This document shows, piece after piece, positions 25,856-34,094 of a DNA stretch of 64,000 nt; position 1 is the stretch's first letter; every line of letters begins with the position of its first letter. Source of the DNA: Streptomyces fragilis (GTDB lineage Bacteria > Actinomycetota > Actinomycetes > Streptomycetales > Streptomycetaceae). The DNA lies in contig NZ_BEVZ01000004.1 in NCBI RefSeq assembly GCF_003112515.1, positions 310,001 through 374,000 on the forward strand. The letters are read 5' to 3'. The translations under genes and the position numbers were made by a program. The notes under the pieces were generated by a model. The model searched no databases. It had not been told where the DNA came from and saw only the letters and a program-made list of their open reading frames with translations.

Positions 25856-26884
25856 ATGCACGTCGGAAGTTTTGTCGTCGCCGCCCAGTTCCCGGGCCAG
25901 GGTCACGCCGAGGCGCTGCACCGCGCGGTCCGTTCCGCGGAGGTCGCCGAGGAGGCGGGGCTCGCCCAGGTGTGGCTGGCCGAGCACCATTTCGTGCCGT
26001 ACGGGGTGTGTCCCTCGGCGGTGACCCTGGCCGCGACCCTGCTCGGCCGCACCCGGCGGCTGCGGGTCGGGACGGCGGTGAGCGTGCTGCCCACCGCGCA
26101 TCCGGTCGCCCTCGGCGAGCAGGCCGCGATGCTGCACATCACCTCCGGCGGGCGCTTCTCGCTGGGCGTGGGCCGGGGCGGCCCCTGGGTGGACCTGGAG
26201 GTCTTCGGCGCGGGCCTGGAAGCGTACGAGGAGGGGCTCCCCGACTCCCTCGACCTGCTGCTGCGCTGGCTGCGGGAGCCCACGGTGGCGGGTGACTCCG
26301 GCCGTTTCCGCTTCCGCGAGGTGCCCGTGGTGCCCAGGGCGTCCGAGGCGCTGGAGGGCGGCGCCGGCCCGGAGGTCGTGGTCGCGTGCACCTCCCCGTC
26401 GACGGTGCGCATGGCCGGCCGGCGCGGGCTGCCGATGCTGCTGGGGATGCACGTCGGGGACGAGGAGAAGGCCGCGATGGTGCGCGCCTGGCAGGAGCAC
26501 GCGCGGGCCGCGGGGCGGCCGGAGGAGGAGATCCGCTCCGCCGCCCACGTCTCGGCCGGCGTCTGCCAGATCGCCGACCGTCCGCAGGAGGCCAGGGAGA
26601 CGCTGCTCAAGGCCATGCCGGGTTGGCTGAAACAGGGCCTTGCCGCCCACGTGACGGTGGACGGCCGGGTGCGGGCGATGCGCGATCCGTACGCGTACAC
26701 CGAGATGCTCTGCGGGCTGCACCCGGTGGGCACGCCCCGGTGGTGCGCCGACCGCCTCGCCGCCACGGCGGAGGTCACCGGGATCCGGCGCTTCGCGCTG
26801 CTCACGGAGGGGTCGGGCGACCTCGCGGCCACCGAGGAGAACCTGCGGCGGCTCGGCGGCGAGGTGCTGCCGCACCTGGTGTGA
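25856..26884 (+). CDS. LLM class flavin-dependent oxidoreductase
   Basis: A 342-residue protein of the bacterial-luciferase TIM-barrel family. It shows AEEAGLAQVWLAEHHF, the early GTAVSVLPTAHPVALGEQ strand and GGRFSLGVGRGGPW, the phosphate-binding part for FMN or F420. These enzymes oxidise or desaturate small molecules, and the substrate cannot be read from sequence. ATG 25856 has GGAAG upstream. It is convergent with the small protein gene at 26954. Confidence 0.88.
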   Translation: MHVGSFVVAAQFPGQGHAEALHRAVRSAEVAEEAGLAQVWLAEHHFVPYGVCPSAVTLAATLLGRTRRLRVGTAVSVLPTAHPVALGEQAAMLHITSGGRFSLGVGRGGPWVDLEVFGAGLEAYEEGLPDSLDLLLRWLREPTVAGDSGRFRFREVPVVPRASEALEGGAGPEVVVACTSPSTVRMAGRRGLPMLLGMHVGDEEKAAMVRAWQEHARAAGRPEEEIRSAAHVSAGVCQIADRPQEARETLLKAMPGWLKQGLAAHVTVDGRVRAMRDPYAYTEMLCGLHPVGTPRWCADRLAATAEVTGIRRFALLTEGSGDLAATEENLRRLGGEVLPHLV

Positions 26885-26890
26885 GGGGCC

Positions 26891-26940
26891 GGTCCGGCGC
26901 CCCGGCGAGGGCGTGCCTGTCCTCGCCGGAACGGCGGACC
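26891..26940. terminator. Terminator between convergent genes
   Basis: Nested inverted repeats, CCGGCGAGG/CCTCGCCGG (26902-26910 with 26921-26929) inside GGTCCG/CGGACC (26891-26896 with 26935-26940), in the 69-base gap between two stops. Confidence 0.6.
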
Positions 26941-26953
26941 GTGCCGCACGGTG

Positions 26954-27343
26954 TCAGCAGTCCCGCAGGTCGGGGGACTGGTTGAGCAACTGGGCGCGCA
27001 CGGACGTGAAGCGGGCCAGCCGCTCGTCGCTCCCGTCCAGCGGGAACACGGCGACGCGGTGGCAGTTCTGGAACGCGAGGCGCACACCGAAGTGGCGCTG
27101 CAGGGCCCCCCGTATCGCGTCGCTGGCGAGCGCGCGCAGGAGCTGACCCCGTGCCTGCTCGTCCGGCGGCGGCGTCTGGTTGTCGGCGAACGGTCCGCCG
27201 TCCACCTTGAGCTGGGCCACCAGGGAGCTGATCATCTCCCACGCGTAGGGCAGGGAGGTCCGGACGCAGTCGACGAAAGCCGCTTCGTCGACCTCGCCTC
27301 GCTCGGCCTGTTCGAGCAGGGCCGGTGAGACGTCGAGCGACAT
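26954..27343 (-). CDS. Conserved actinobacterial hypothetical protein
   Basis: A 129-residue soluble protein I recognise only as conserved in streptomycetes next to nucS. It is mostly helical (VDECVRTS-like acidic start, YAWEMISSLVAQLKVDGG, GQLLRALASDAIRGALQRHF), with C25, C93 and a C-terminal C129. No motif with a known function. ATG 27343 has AGAGGAG upstream; divergent from nucS across 255 bases. Confidence 0.75.
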   Translation of the reverse strand: MSLDVSPALLEQAERGEVDEAAFVDCVRTSLPYAWEMISSLVAQLKVDGGPFADNQTPPPDEQARGQLLRALASDAIRGALQRHFGVRLAFQNCHRVAVFPLDGSDERLARFTSVRAQLLNQSPDLRDC

Positions 27344-27584
27344 GAGTACTCCTCTCGCACCCCCTCGGCGAAGGGGGTTGCCGGACGGGAAGGGACGTCG
27401 CGGACCGCGGACACGCTCCGTACCCGCGTCACGACCGCCCGTTCACTACGGTAGGCACGCCGACGCGCCGCGCACCAGGAGACGGCGTACTTGACCGGAT
27501 TCGCATCGTCGCGTTCCGCACACAATCAGCCAGAACCGAACACGGCGCCGTGAGGGCGAATCGCGTGGACCACCGTGGGTCGAG

Positions 27585-27590
27585 TAGCGT
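27585..27590 (+). promoter_or_regulatory. -10 element for a leaderless nucS mRNA
   Basis: TAGCGT ends eight bases before ATG 27599 and no ribosome binding site lies between. No convincing -35. Confidence 0.4.
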
Positions 27591-27598
27591 TGCCGACC

Positions 27599-28270
27599 AT
27601 GCGTCTTGTCATCGCCCGCTGCTCCGTCGACTACGCGGGGCGCCTCACCGCTCATCTGCCGTCCGCTCCCCGCCTGATCCTGGTCAAGGCGGACGGAAGC
27701 GTCTCGATCCACGCGGACGACCGCGCCTACAAGCCGCTGAACTGGATGTCGCCGCCGTGCACCCTCAAGGAGGGCACGGGGGACGAGGCCGGCGTCTGGA
27801 CGGTGATCAACAAGGGCGGCGAGAAGCTGATCATCACGATGGAGGAGATCCTCCACGACTCCTCGCACGAACTGGGCGTGGACCCGGGCCTGATCAAGGA
27901 CGGTGTGGAGGCTCACCTGCAGGAGCTGCTCGCCGACCGCATCGAGACCCTGGGCGAGGGGTACACGCTGATCCGCCGCGAGTACATGACGGCGATCGGC
28001 CCGGTCGACATCCTCTGCCGGGACGCCGAGGGGCGGACGGTGGCCGTGGAGATCAAGCGGCGCGGGGAGATCGACGGCGTCGAGCAGCTGACGCGCTATC
28101 TGGAGCTGCTGAACCGCGACCCGTTGCTCGCGCCGGTGCGGGGCGTGTTCGCCGCGCAGGAGATCAAGCCGCAGGCCCGGGTGCTGGCGACGGACCGGGG
28201 CATCGCCTGCCAGGTCCTCGACTACGACGGTCTGCGCGGCATCGAGGACGACAAGCTCCGCCTGTTCTGA
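27599..28270 (+). CDS. nucS: Mismatch-specific endonuclease NucS/EndoMS
   Basis: A 223-residue endonuclease that cuts both strands at mismatches such as G-T and provides non-canonical mismatch repair in actinobacteria lacking MutS/MutL. The N-terminal DNA-binding domain has R42 and W49 (DRAYKPLNW); the C-terminal RecB-like nuclease has D137 (GPVDILC) and E151/K153 (VAVEIKRRG). The C-terminus DDKLRLF fits a sliding-clamp binding motif. No ribosome binding site; probably leaderless. Confidence 0.95.
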   Translation: MRLVIARCSVDYAGRLTAHLPSAPRLILVKADGSVSIHADDRAYKPLNWMSPPCTLKEGTGDEAGVWTVINKGGEKLIITMEEILHDSSHELGVDPGLIKDGVEAHLQELLADRIETLGEGYTLIRREYMTAIGPVDILCRDAEGRTVAVEIKRRGEIDGVEQLTRYLELLNRDPLLAPVRGVFAAQEIKPQARVLATDRGIACQVLDYDGLRGIEDDKLRLF

Positions 28271-28369
28271 GCGCCGCGTTCGTCCACCGCCGCGGCCACG
28301 CCGCAGCGCCGCCCCGGCACACGCCACGAGGCCGCTCGGCCCGGACCCGCGCCGCACCGCCCGTACGGC

Positions 28370-28408
28370 CGAACCGCCCCCAAGGACCCTGTCCCTGGGG
28401 GCGGTTCG
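28370..28408. terminator. Bidirectional terminator between nucS and the NTPase-like gene
   Basis: A 13-bp stem (28370-28382 with 28396-28408; CGAACCGCCCCCA and complement) with further pairing in the loop, between two convergent stops. Confidence 0.75.
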
Positions 28409-28472
28409 CGTCGCGGGCCCGGTGCCGTGCGACCGGGCGGGCCGCCGGGCCGTCAGCGTCAGCCGTCAGCCG

Positions 28473-31043
28473 TCAGGCCACGCTCGGGGTCACCTCGGGC
28501 TCGCCGGGCGCGGACATGGTGACGGTGGGCTCACCGGGCTGCGGGGCGCCGGCGGAGACGCTCTCGTCGGGGTCGGCCGGCGGGTCCACCGGCGGCGGCT
28601 CCTCGGTGGGCTCCTCCGTCGGCTCCTCCGTCGGATCCTCGGTCGGGTCCCCGGTGGGCCCCTCCGTCGGGTCGTCGGGCGTGGCCGGCGGCTTGCTGGT
28701 GGGCTTCTTCGTCGGCTTGGCGGTGCTGCCCCGGGTCGGCTCCTCCTCGTCCGGCTCGTCCTCGTCCGCCGTTGCGCCGGGGCCCGCGGTGGGGGTCGCC
28801 GGGTCGTCGGGCGTGCCGGGCACGCCGTCGGGACCGGGGTCGGTGGGGCGGCTGGTGGCGTCGCCCGTGTCGCCGCTGTCACTGGTGCCGGCGGCCTCGT
28901 CGGCGTCGAGCTCGTCGCCGTAGCCCTGGCTGGCGGTCGGGTTGGGTCCGGTGCCCTCGGTCGGCGGGTCCTGGTCCCCGCCGGTCGCGCCCAGCGTCAC
29001 CACGGTGCCCAGTACGGCGACCAGCAGCGCGCCGGCGCCGGCCGCGACCAGGTTCCTGCGCGCGCCGCCCACCAGGCCGCGCCCCTTGGCCACGGGCTCG
29101 AGGCGGCGGGTGACGGGGGCGTCGCCGGCGAACACGGTCGAGCCGCGGCGCGCGGCGTCGTCCTTGTCCTGGAGGGCCGTCTCCTGGGGGCCGTCCCCCG
29201 GGCCGGGGCCGAACGCCTCGAACGCCGTGAGGGCGGCGAGTGCGGCGCTGCCCTGGGCCGTGGCCGGGACCGGTGCGCCCGCGCCGGGGCCGCCGGCGAC
29301 GGCGTCCACGCCGGGCAGGTCGCCGGTGCGGTCGGCGACCAGGGTCAGCGCGCGGCGCCCGGCGAGCTGACCGCGCTTGTCGGAGGCGGTGGTCCGCAGC
29401 GCGACGGCCGCGTCGAGTTCGGTGCGCGCCTGGTCGTAGCGGCCCTGACAGAGTGCCAGCACGCCCAGTTCGTGGTGGAAGTAGCCCTGGTCGGCGGGCT
29501 CGCCGGCCAGTCGGGCCGCCTCGGAGCCACTGCGCAGGGTCTGCTCCCAGGCCGTCCAGGCGAGCCCGGCGGCGAAGGCGGGGGCGGCGTTGCGGGCCAG
29601 CCGCAGTACCAGTTCGTGGGCGGACGGCGGGAGCGCGGTCAGCGCCGCGAGCACCGCGTGGGCCTCGGAGCGCACCCGGTCGGCGGTGACCGACTGGTGT
29701 CCGGTCCACCAGGCGTAGTGCTCGGCGGCGGTGCGGATCCGCTCCTCGGCGCCCTCCTGGTATCCGGCGGCCGCCAGCTGGGCCAGCACTCCGGCGGCGA
29801 GCCGGTGGCGGTCGCCGGCCGCCGAGACCAGGGCGCAGCCGAGGAGTTCGGCGAGCGCTCCGTCGGCGTGGGTGTCGCCCACCAGGGCGGGCCAGTGCGC
29901 GGAGTGCGGGAGTTCGCCGCCGAGCGCCACCGCGAACCGCAGCGCGTCGCGCGCGGAGGGGGACAGTCGGGAGGCGAGCAGCGGGGCGGGCGCGGCGCCC
30001 TCGGCCAGCGAGGGCAGCGGGGCGGCCTCCTCGCGGGTGTCGAAGGGGAGTTCGGCGTCGGGGACGGGTACCGCGTCCTCGAAGACGCCCACCTCGTCGA
30101 CGGCGTCGGTGGCGGCGCGCAGCCGGTCCCGCTGCCGCAGCAGCGCGCCGGCCTGGACGAACCGCAGCGGCAGGCCCTCCGACTCGAACCAGAGGTCGCC
30201 CGCCCAGGTGGTCTCCTCGTCGGTGAGGGTGCGCCCGGCGGCGTGGCCGAGCAGCTGGAGTCCGGCGGAGCGGCTGAGGCCGGTCAGGGTGACCGTCTCC
30301 ATCAGCGCCTCGGCGGGGGGTTCGGGGACCTCGGGGGTCGCCGATATCAGGAAGGCGCACTCGGGGGTGGCGTCGAGCAGCCGGGCGAGGTCGGCGCCGC
30401 CGAAGGTGATGTCGTCGATGACGACCACGGCGCCCACCTCGGCGAGCAGTGCGCGCAGTTCGTCCTCGGCGGGGCGGCGGCGCGGGGCGTCGTAGGCGGC
30501 GCGGAAGAGGTCGTCGAGGAGTTCACCGGCGTCGCGGCCGAGTCCGCTGAGGCGGATCACGCCGTCGGGGGCGAGGTCGGCGCAGTCGTCGGCGACGACG
30601 TCGAGGAACCGGCTGCGGCCGGAGCCGGACGGGCCGACCAGGCGGGCGGAGCGGCCGCGGGCGAGCAGCCGCACGATCTCCTCGCGCTCCTCCTGCCGTT
30701 CGAGCAGCGGCAGCGCGGGCAGGCCGGCGCCCGCGGCGGCGCTCACGTCGGCGAGGGCCGCGGCGGCGCGGGCCGCGGCCCGGTCGGTCTCGGCGCGCTG
30801 CTCGGCGGTGATCCTCGACGGCCGCCCGGGGGTCCGCTCGGGCGGGCAGAGCTCGATCTCGCTGCCGTCGACGGGGTTGACGGTCAGCAGGAGGTCGTCG
30901 ACGAAGATCTCGGTGGTGCGGCGCACCGACGGCGCGTGCTGGCCGAAGTCGGGCGTCAGCGCGTCGCGGGGCGGACGCGGGCGCGACGGACGGCCGCTCC
31001 CCCCGTGGCCGCGCTCCTGTGGCCGCCGGCTGTTCGGGTCCAT
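28473..31043 (-). CDS. Large single-span membrane protein with NTPase-like and helical-repeat regions
   Basis: An 856-residue protein. Residues 1-110 are basic then mixed. A P-loop module follows: GPSGSGRS at 137-144 where the invariant Walker A Lys is Arg, and a Walker B-like AVVVIDDITF. Ala/Leu-rich helices to about 600 resemble the winged-helix and TPR parts of STAND NTPases (YFHHELGVLALCQGRYDQARTEL is TPR-like). One membrane span lies at about 664-688. The last 168 residues are an acidic Pro/Thr/Glu tail with PTEEP repeats, predicted outside the cell. ATG 31043 starts it. I do not know a named homologue. The layout suggests a cytoplasmic nucleotide sensor tied to the envelope. Confidence 0.8.
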   Translation of the reverse strand: MDPNSRRPQERGHGGSGRPSRPRPPRDALTPDFGQHAPSVRRTTEIFVDDLLLTVNPVDGSEIELCPPERTPGRPSRITAEQRAETDRAAARAAAALADVSAAAGAGLPALPLLERQEEREEIVRLLARGRSARLVGPSGSGRSRFLDVVADDCADLAPDGVIRLSGLGRDAGELLDDLFRAAYDAPRRRPAEDELRALLAEVGAVVVIDDITFGGADLARLLDATPECAFLISATPEVPEPPAEALMETVTLTGLSRSAGLQLLGHAAGRTLTDEETTWAGDLWFESEGLPLRFVQAGALLRQRDRLRAATDAVDEVGVFEDAVPVPDAELPFDTREEAAPLPSLAEGAAPAPLLASRLSPSARDALRFAVALGGELPHSAHWPALVGDTHADGALAELLGCALVSAAGDRHRLAAGVLAQLAAAGYQEGAEERIRTAAEHYAWWTGHQSVTADRVRSEAHAVLAALTALPPSAHELVLRLARNAAPAFAAGLAWTAWEQTLRSGSEAARLAGEPADQGYFHHELGVLALCQGRYDQARTELDAAVALRTTASDKRGQLAGRRALTLVADRTGDLPGVDAVAGGPGAGAPVPATAQGSAALAALTAFEAFGPGPGDGPQETALQDKDDAARRGSTVFAGDAPVTRRLEPVAKGRGLVGGARRNLVAAGAGALLVAVLGTVVTLGATGGDQDPPTEGTGPNPTASQGYGDELDADEAAGTSDSGDTGDATSRPTDPGPDGVPGTPDDPATPTAGPGATADEDEPDEEEPTRGSTAKPTKKPTSKPPATPDDPTEGPTGDPTEDPTEEPTEEPTEEPPPVDPPADPDESVSAGAPQPGEPTVTMSAPGEPEVTPSVA

Positions 31044-31313
31044 GGTCCTAAGCCCCCAAAGCGTCGTGTGCCGAGCCCCTCCCGGCCGTGCCGCACACCG
31101 CGCGCTCGCCTCTGGTCCGGGCCGCCGTAGGGAATGTCTGATGTCGGGTCGGTGGGCGACCGAACCTTAAACCTCGGCCAGTATTGCCGAACAGCCGGGG
31201 TGCGGCGCCGTCCGCGACGTCACAGTCTGATGTGGATTCGCGGTGGGCGACAGACCGCCGCGCCACGGGTGGGGCCCGCGAGCGGTCCGGCGGTGCGAGG
31301 GGCTGCCGGGCCG

Positions 31314-31637
31314 TCAGACCCGCGGCAGGCTGTCGGCGGCGAGGCCGCCCTCGATGGCGAGGATGCGGTGCAGCCGGGTGGCGACCAGCAGCCGCTGCAT
31401 CTGCGCCGGCACGCCGCGCAGCACCAGACGGCGTCCGGCCCGGCCGGCCCGCCGGTGCACGCCCATGATCACGCCCAGTCCCGTCGCGTCCCAGGAGTGG
31501 AGCTCCGAGAGGTCCAGGACCAGGTCGCCCACGCCGTCGTCGACGGCGGAGTGCAGGACCGTACGGGCGTCCGCCGCGCTGCGGACGTCGAGGCGGCCCC
31601 CGACGACCAGCTCGGCGTGGTCGCCCCTGATGAACAT
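31314..31637 (-). CDS. STAS domain protein (anti-sigma factor antagonist-like)
   Basis: A 107-residue single STAS domain. The conserved helix start reads LSELHSWDATGLGVIMG; in SpoIIAA and BldG the residue after this Asp is the serine phosphorylated by the partner kinase, but here it is A51. T52 follows. The fold-defining LVLDLSEL strand and GLGVIMGVHRRA helix are intact. No anti-sigma kinase lies adjacent. It may be a constitutively active antagonist or a structural STAS; this is inference from the missing Ser. ATG 31637 has GGGGAGC upstream. Confidence 0.88.
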   Translation of the reverse strand: MFIRGDHAELVVGGRLDVRSAADARTVLHSAVDDGVGDLVLDLSELHSWDATGLGVIMGVHRRAGRAGRRLVLRGVPAQMQRLLVATRLHRILAIEGGLAADSLPRV

Positions 31638-31740
31638 AAGTGCTCCCCGGGAATGCGTCTTGTACCACCGTGTGCATACGGTGATGCCACTTCTGACGCC
31701 TTGTTGGGGACAGAAGTTGCCGTCTGTAAGCGAACCGATA

Positions 31741-31780
31741 CCGAAATCACCCTCGCGAGTGAAGCGGAGGGTGATCTCGG
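31741..31780 (-). terminator. Terminator of the 3-hydroxyacyl-CoA dehydrogenase gene
   Basis: A 14-bp stem with one mismatch (31741-31754 with 31767-31780), 38 bases past the dehydrogenase stop. It separates that gene from the STAS gene downstream. Confidence 0.7.
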
Positions 31781-31817
31781 CACCGGTGTACGGGCCGGGC
31801 CCGTGATCGTCACGCGA

Positions 31818-32666
31818 TCAGTGCTTGTAGAAGCCCTGCCCGCTCTTGCGGCCGATGTCACCGGCGTCCACCATTCGGCGCATCAGCTCCGGCGGGGCGA
31901 ACTTCTCGTCCTGCGACTCGGTGTAGATGTTGCCGGTGGCGTGCAGCAGGATGTCGACGCCGGTGAGGTCGGCGGTGGCCAGCGGGCCCATCGCGTGACC
32001 GAAGCCCAGCTTGCAGGCGATGTCGATGTCCTCGGCGCTGGCGACGCCCGACTCGTAGAGCTTGGCGGCCTCGACGACCAGCGCCGAGATCAGCCGGGTG
32101 GTGACGAAGCCCGCCACGTCGCGGTTGACCACGATGCAGGTCTTGCCCACCGACTCGGCGAACTCCCGCGTGCGGGCGAGGGTCTCGTCGCTGGTCTTGT
32201 AGCCGCGGACCAGCTCGCACAGCTGCATCATCGGCACCGGCGAGAAGAAGTGCGCGCCCACCACCCGCTCGGGGCGCTCCGTCACCGCGGCGATCTTGGT
32301 GATCGGGATGGCGGAGGTGTTGGAGGCGAGCACCGCGTCCTCACGGACGATCTTGTCCAGCGCCCGGAAGATCTCGTGCTTGATTTCGATCTTCTCGAAG
32401 ACCGCCTCGACCACGATGTCCGCGTCGGCGACGGCGTCCAGGTCGGTGGTGGGCGTGATCCGGGCCAGCGCGGCCTCGGCGTCGGCGGCGTCGAGCTTGC
32501 CCTTGCTCACGAACTTGTCGTACGAGGCCTTGATGCCGTCCAGACCCCGCTCCAGCGCCTGGTCGGTGACGTCGCGCAGGACGACGTCCCAACCCGCCTG
32601 CGCGGAGACCTGGGCAATGCCGGAACCCATGAGGCCGGCCCCGATGACGGCGAGCTTTCCTGCCAC
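31818..32666 (-). CDS. 3-hydroxybutyryl-CoA dehydrogenase
   Basis: A 282-residue NAD(P)-dependent enzyme. The Rossmann motif is AVIGAGLMGSGIA at 6-18. The catalytic His is in VGAHFFSPVPMMQL, and the C-terminal domain has NRDVAGFVTTRL and GPLATADLTGVD. It reduces acetoacetyl-CoA to 3-hydroxybutyryl-CoA, one step after the thiolase at 13582-14778. Two GTG codons are close; 32666 is preferred because AGGGA lies six bases before it. ATG 32696 would add ten residues. Confidence 0.92.
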   Translation of the reverse strand: MAGKLAVIGAGLMGSGIAQVSAQAGWDVVLRDVTDQALERGLDGIKASYDKFVSKGKLDAADAEAALARITPTTDLDAVADADIVVEAVFEKIEIKHEIFRALDKIVREDAVLASNTSAIPITKIAAVTERPERVVGAHFFSPVPMMQLCELVRGYKTSDETLARTREFAESVGKTCIVVNRDVAGFVTTRLISALVVEAAKLYESGVASAEDIDIACKLGFGHAMGPLATADLTGVDILLHATGNIYTESQDEKFAPPELMRRMVDAGDIGRKSGQGFYKH

Positions 32667-32798
32667 TGCCACTCCCTGTTCTCGTGTCTTCGGATCGGAC
32701 ATTAGCGCCCGACGGGACACTCGTGACCGCTAAGTAATGCGCGTCACGTCACCTTTGACGGACATCACACCCGTGGCGTTGCCGGGCCCCGCGTTGCC

Positions 32799-32804
32799 TA
32801 GGCT
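32799..32804 (+). promoter_or_regulatory. -10 element for a leaderless cobalamin adenosyltransferase mRNA
   Basis: TAGGCT ends six bases before ATG 32811, with no ribosome binding site. No clear -35. Confidence 0.45.
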
Positions 32805-32810
32805 GTGCGC

Positions 32811-33383
32811 ATGGTCAATCTGACGCGCATCTACACCCGTACCGGGGACAAGGGCACCACCAACCTCGGCGACATGAGCCGGGTCCCCAAGACGGACCTC
32901 CGCATCTCCGCCTACGCCGACGCCAACGAGGCCAACGCCGTCATCGGCACGGCCATCGCCCTGGGCGGGCTGGAGGAGGACGTCGTCGCGGTCCTCACCC
33001 GCGTCCAGAACGACCTCTTCGACGTGGGCGCCGACCTGTCGACTCCGGTCGTGGAGAACCCCGAGTACCCGCCGCTGCGGGTCGAGCAGTTCTACGTCGA
33101 CCGGCTGGAGGAGGACTGCGACCGCTTCAACGACCGCCTGGAGAAGCTCCGTTCGTTCATCCTCCCCGGCGGCACGCCCGGCGCGGCGCTGCTCCACCAG
33201 GCGTGCACGGTGGTGCGCCGGGCCGAGCGGCAGACCTGGGCGGCGATGGAGGCGCACGGGGAGACGATGAACCCGCTGACCGCCACGTACCTGAACCGGC
33301 TATCGGACCTGCTGTTCATCCTGGCGCGGGTCGCGAACCTGTCCACCGGTGACGTGCTGTGGGTCCCCGGCGGGGAGCGCTGA
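32811..33383 (+). CDS. PduO-type cob(I)alamin adenosyltransferase
   Basis: A 190-residue ATP:cob(I)alamin adenosyltransferase making adenosylcobalamin, the cofactor of the mutases served by MeaB and Mce. N-terminal YTRTGDKGTTNLGDMSRVPK is the ATP-binding loop; FILPGGTPGAALLHQACTVVRRAER carries the conserved Arg/Glu residues. ATG 32811 is probably leaderless. Its last 84 bases overlap the convergent membrane-protein gene on the other strand. Confidence 0.93.
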   Translation: MVNLTRIYTRTGDKGTTNLGDMSRVPKTDLRISAYADANEANAVIGTAIALGGLEEDVVAVLTRVQNDLFDVGADLSTPVVENPEYPPLRVEQFYVDRLEEDCDRFNDRLEKLRSFILPGGTPGAALLHQACTVVRRAERQTWAAMEAHGETMNPLTATYLNRLSDLLFILARVANLSTGDVLWVPGGER

Positions 33384-33929
33384 CGTCTCGGGCGCGCCCT
33401 TGGGGCGCTTGGGGAAGAGGGTGTAGCTGAGGGCGATCAGTCCGTGGATGAGGACCGCCCGCAGCGCCACTTCCTGGAAGGACCGCAGCGAGGACGCGTC
33501 GCCGCTGTCGCCGACGTACCGGATGCCGCCCTGGAGCAGGGCGGCGGCCACGGCGGCGGCGAGCACCGTGCGCAGCCAGAGCCGGCCCTCGTGCGCGGCG
33601 CGCGCCATGCCGTACCGCGGGGGCCCCGGCGGGCGCGGGGCGCCGGCCAGGCGGTGCGCGGCGTGGCCGTCGAGCCAGGTGATCGTGTAGTGCCCGTAGG
33701 CGACGGTGAAGCCGACGTAGAGGGCGGCCAGGCCGTGCTGCCAGTCGGGTTCGGCCCCGCCGCGCAGGTCGACGACGGTCACCACGAACAGGACCACCTC
33801 CAGCAGTGGTTCGCACAGCAGCAGGGCGGTGCTCAGCCTTCGCCGGCGCAGCAGGTACCGCACGGCCAGCCCTGCGGCGAGCAGCACCCAGAAGCCGACC
33901 TCGCAGGCGATGATCAGGGCCAGGATCAC
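33300..33929 (-). CDS. Integral membrane protein, function unknown
   Basis: A 209-residue protein with five or so hydrophobic segments, starting at MILALIIACEVGFWVLLAAGL. GTG 33929 is chosen for its GGAGGGA ribosome binding site six bases upstream; the frame runs open far beyond it. The C-terminal part past FPKRPKG lies antisense to the end of the cobalamin adenosyltransferase gene and looks like unconstrained read-through. I do not recognise a family. It is divergent from the sensor kinase gene. Confidence 0.75.
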   Translation of the reverse strand: MILALIIACEVGFWVLLAAGLAVRYLLRRRRLSTALLLCEPLLEVVLFVVTVVDLRGGAEPDWQHGLAALYVGFTVAYGHYTITWLDGHAAHRLAGAPRPPGPPRYGMARAAHEGRLWLRTVLAAAVAAALLQGGIRYVGDSGDASSLRSFQEVALRAVLIHGLIALSYTLFPKRPKGAPETSALPAGDPQHVTGGQVRDPRQDEQQVR

Positions 33930-34094
33930 GTCGGTCCCTCCGTTCCGTCCTCCCCTCCACCCTCTCCCCCGCCCCCGTGGGGCCGCATCGACCGCGGCGA
34001 CGAGATCGGCCTGCATCCTTCGTCGCAGTCGCACCTCGCGGTGGGTGTGCGCCGGTCCGATGTGCCGGGCGGCGCAGGCGTGTTGGATGGGGCC

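Noticed and set aside
28422..31130. A 902-residue plus-strand frame opposite the membrane NTPase-like gene
   Set aside because: Gly/Ala/Arg-rich translation with no domain, a typical antisense shadow in high-GC DNA; the minus-strand frame has motifs and a good start.
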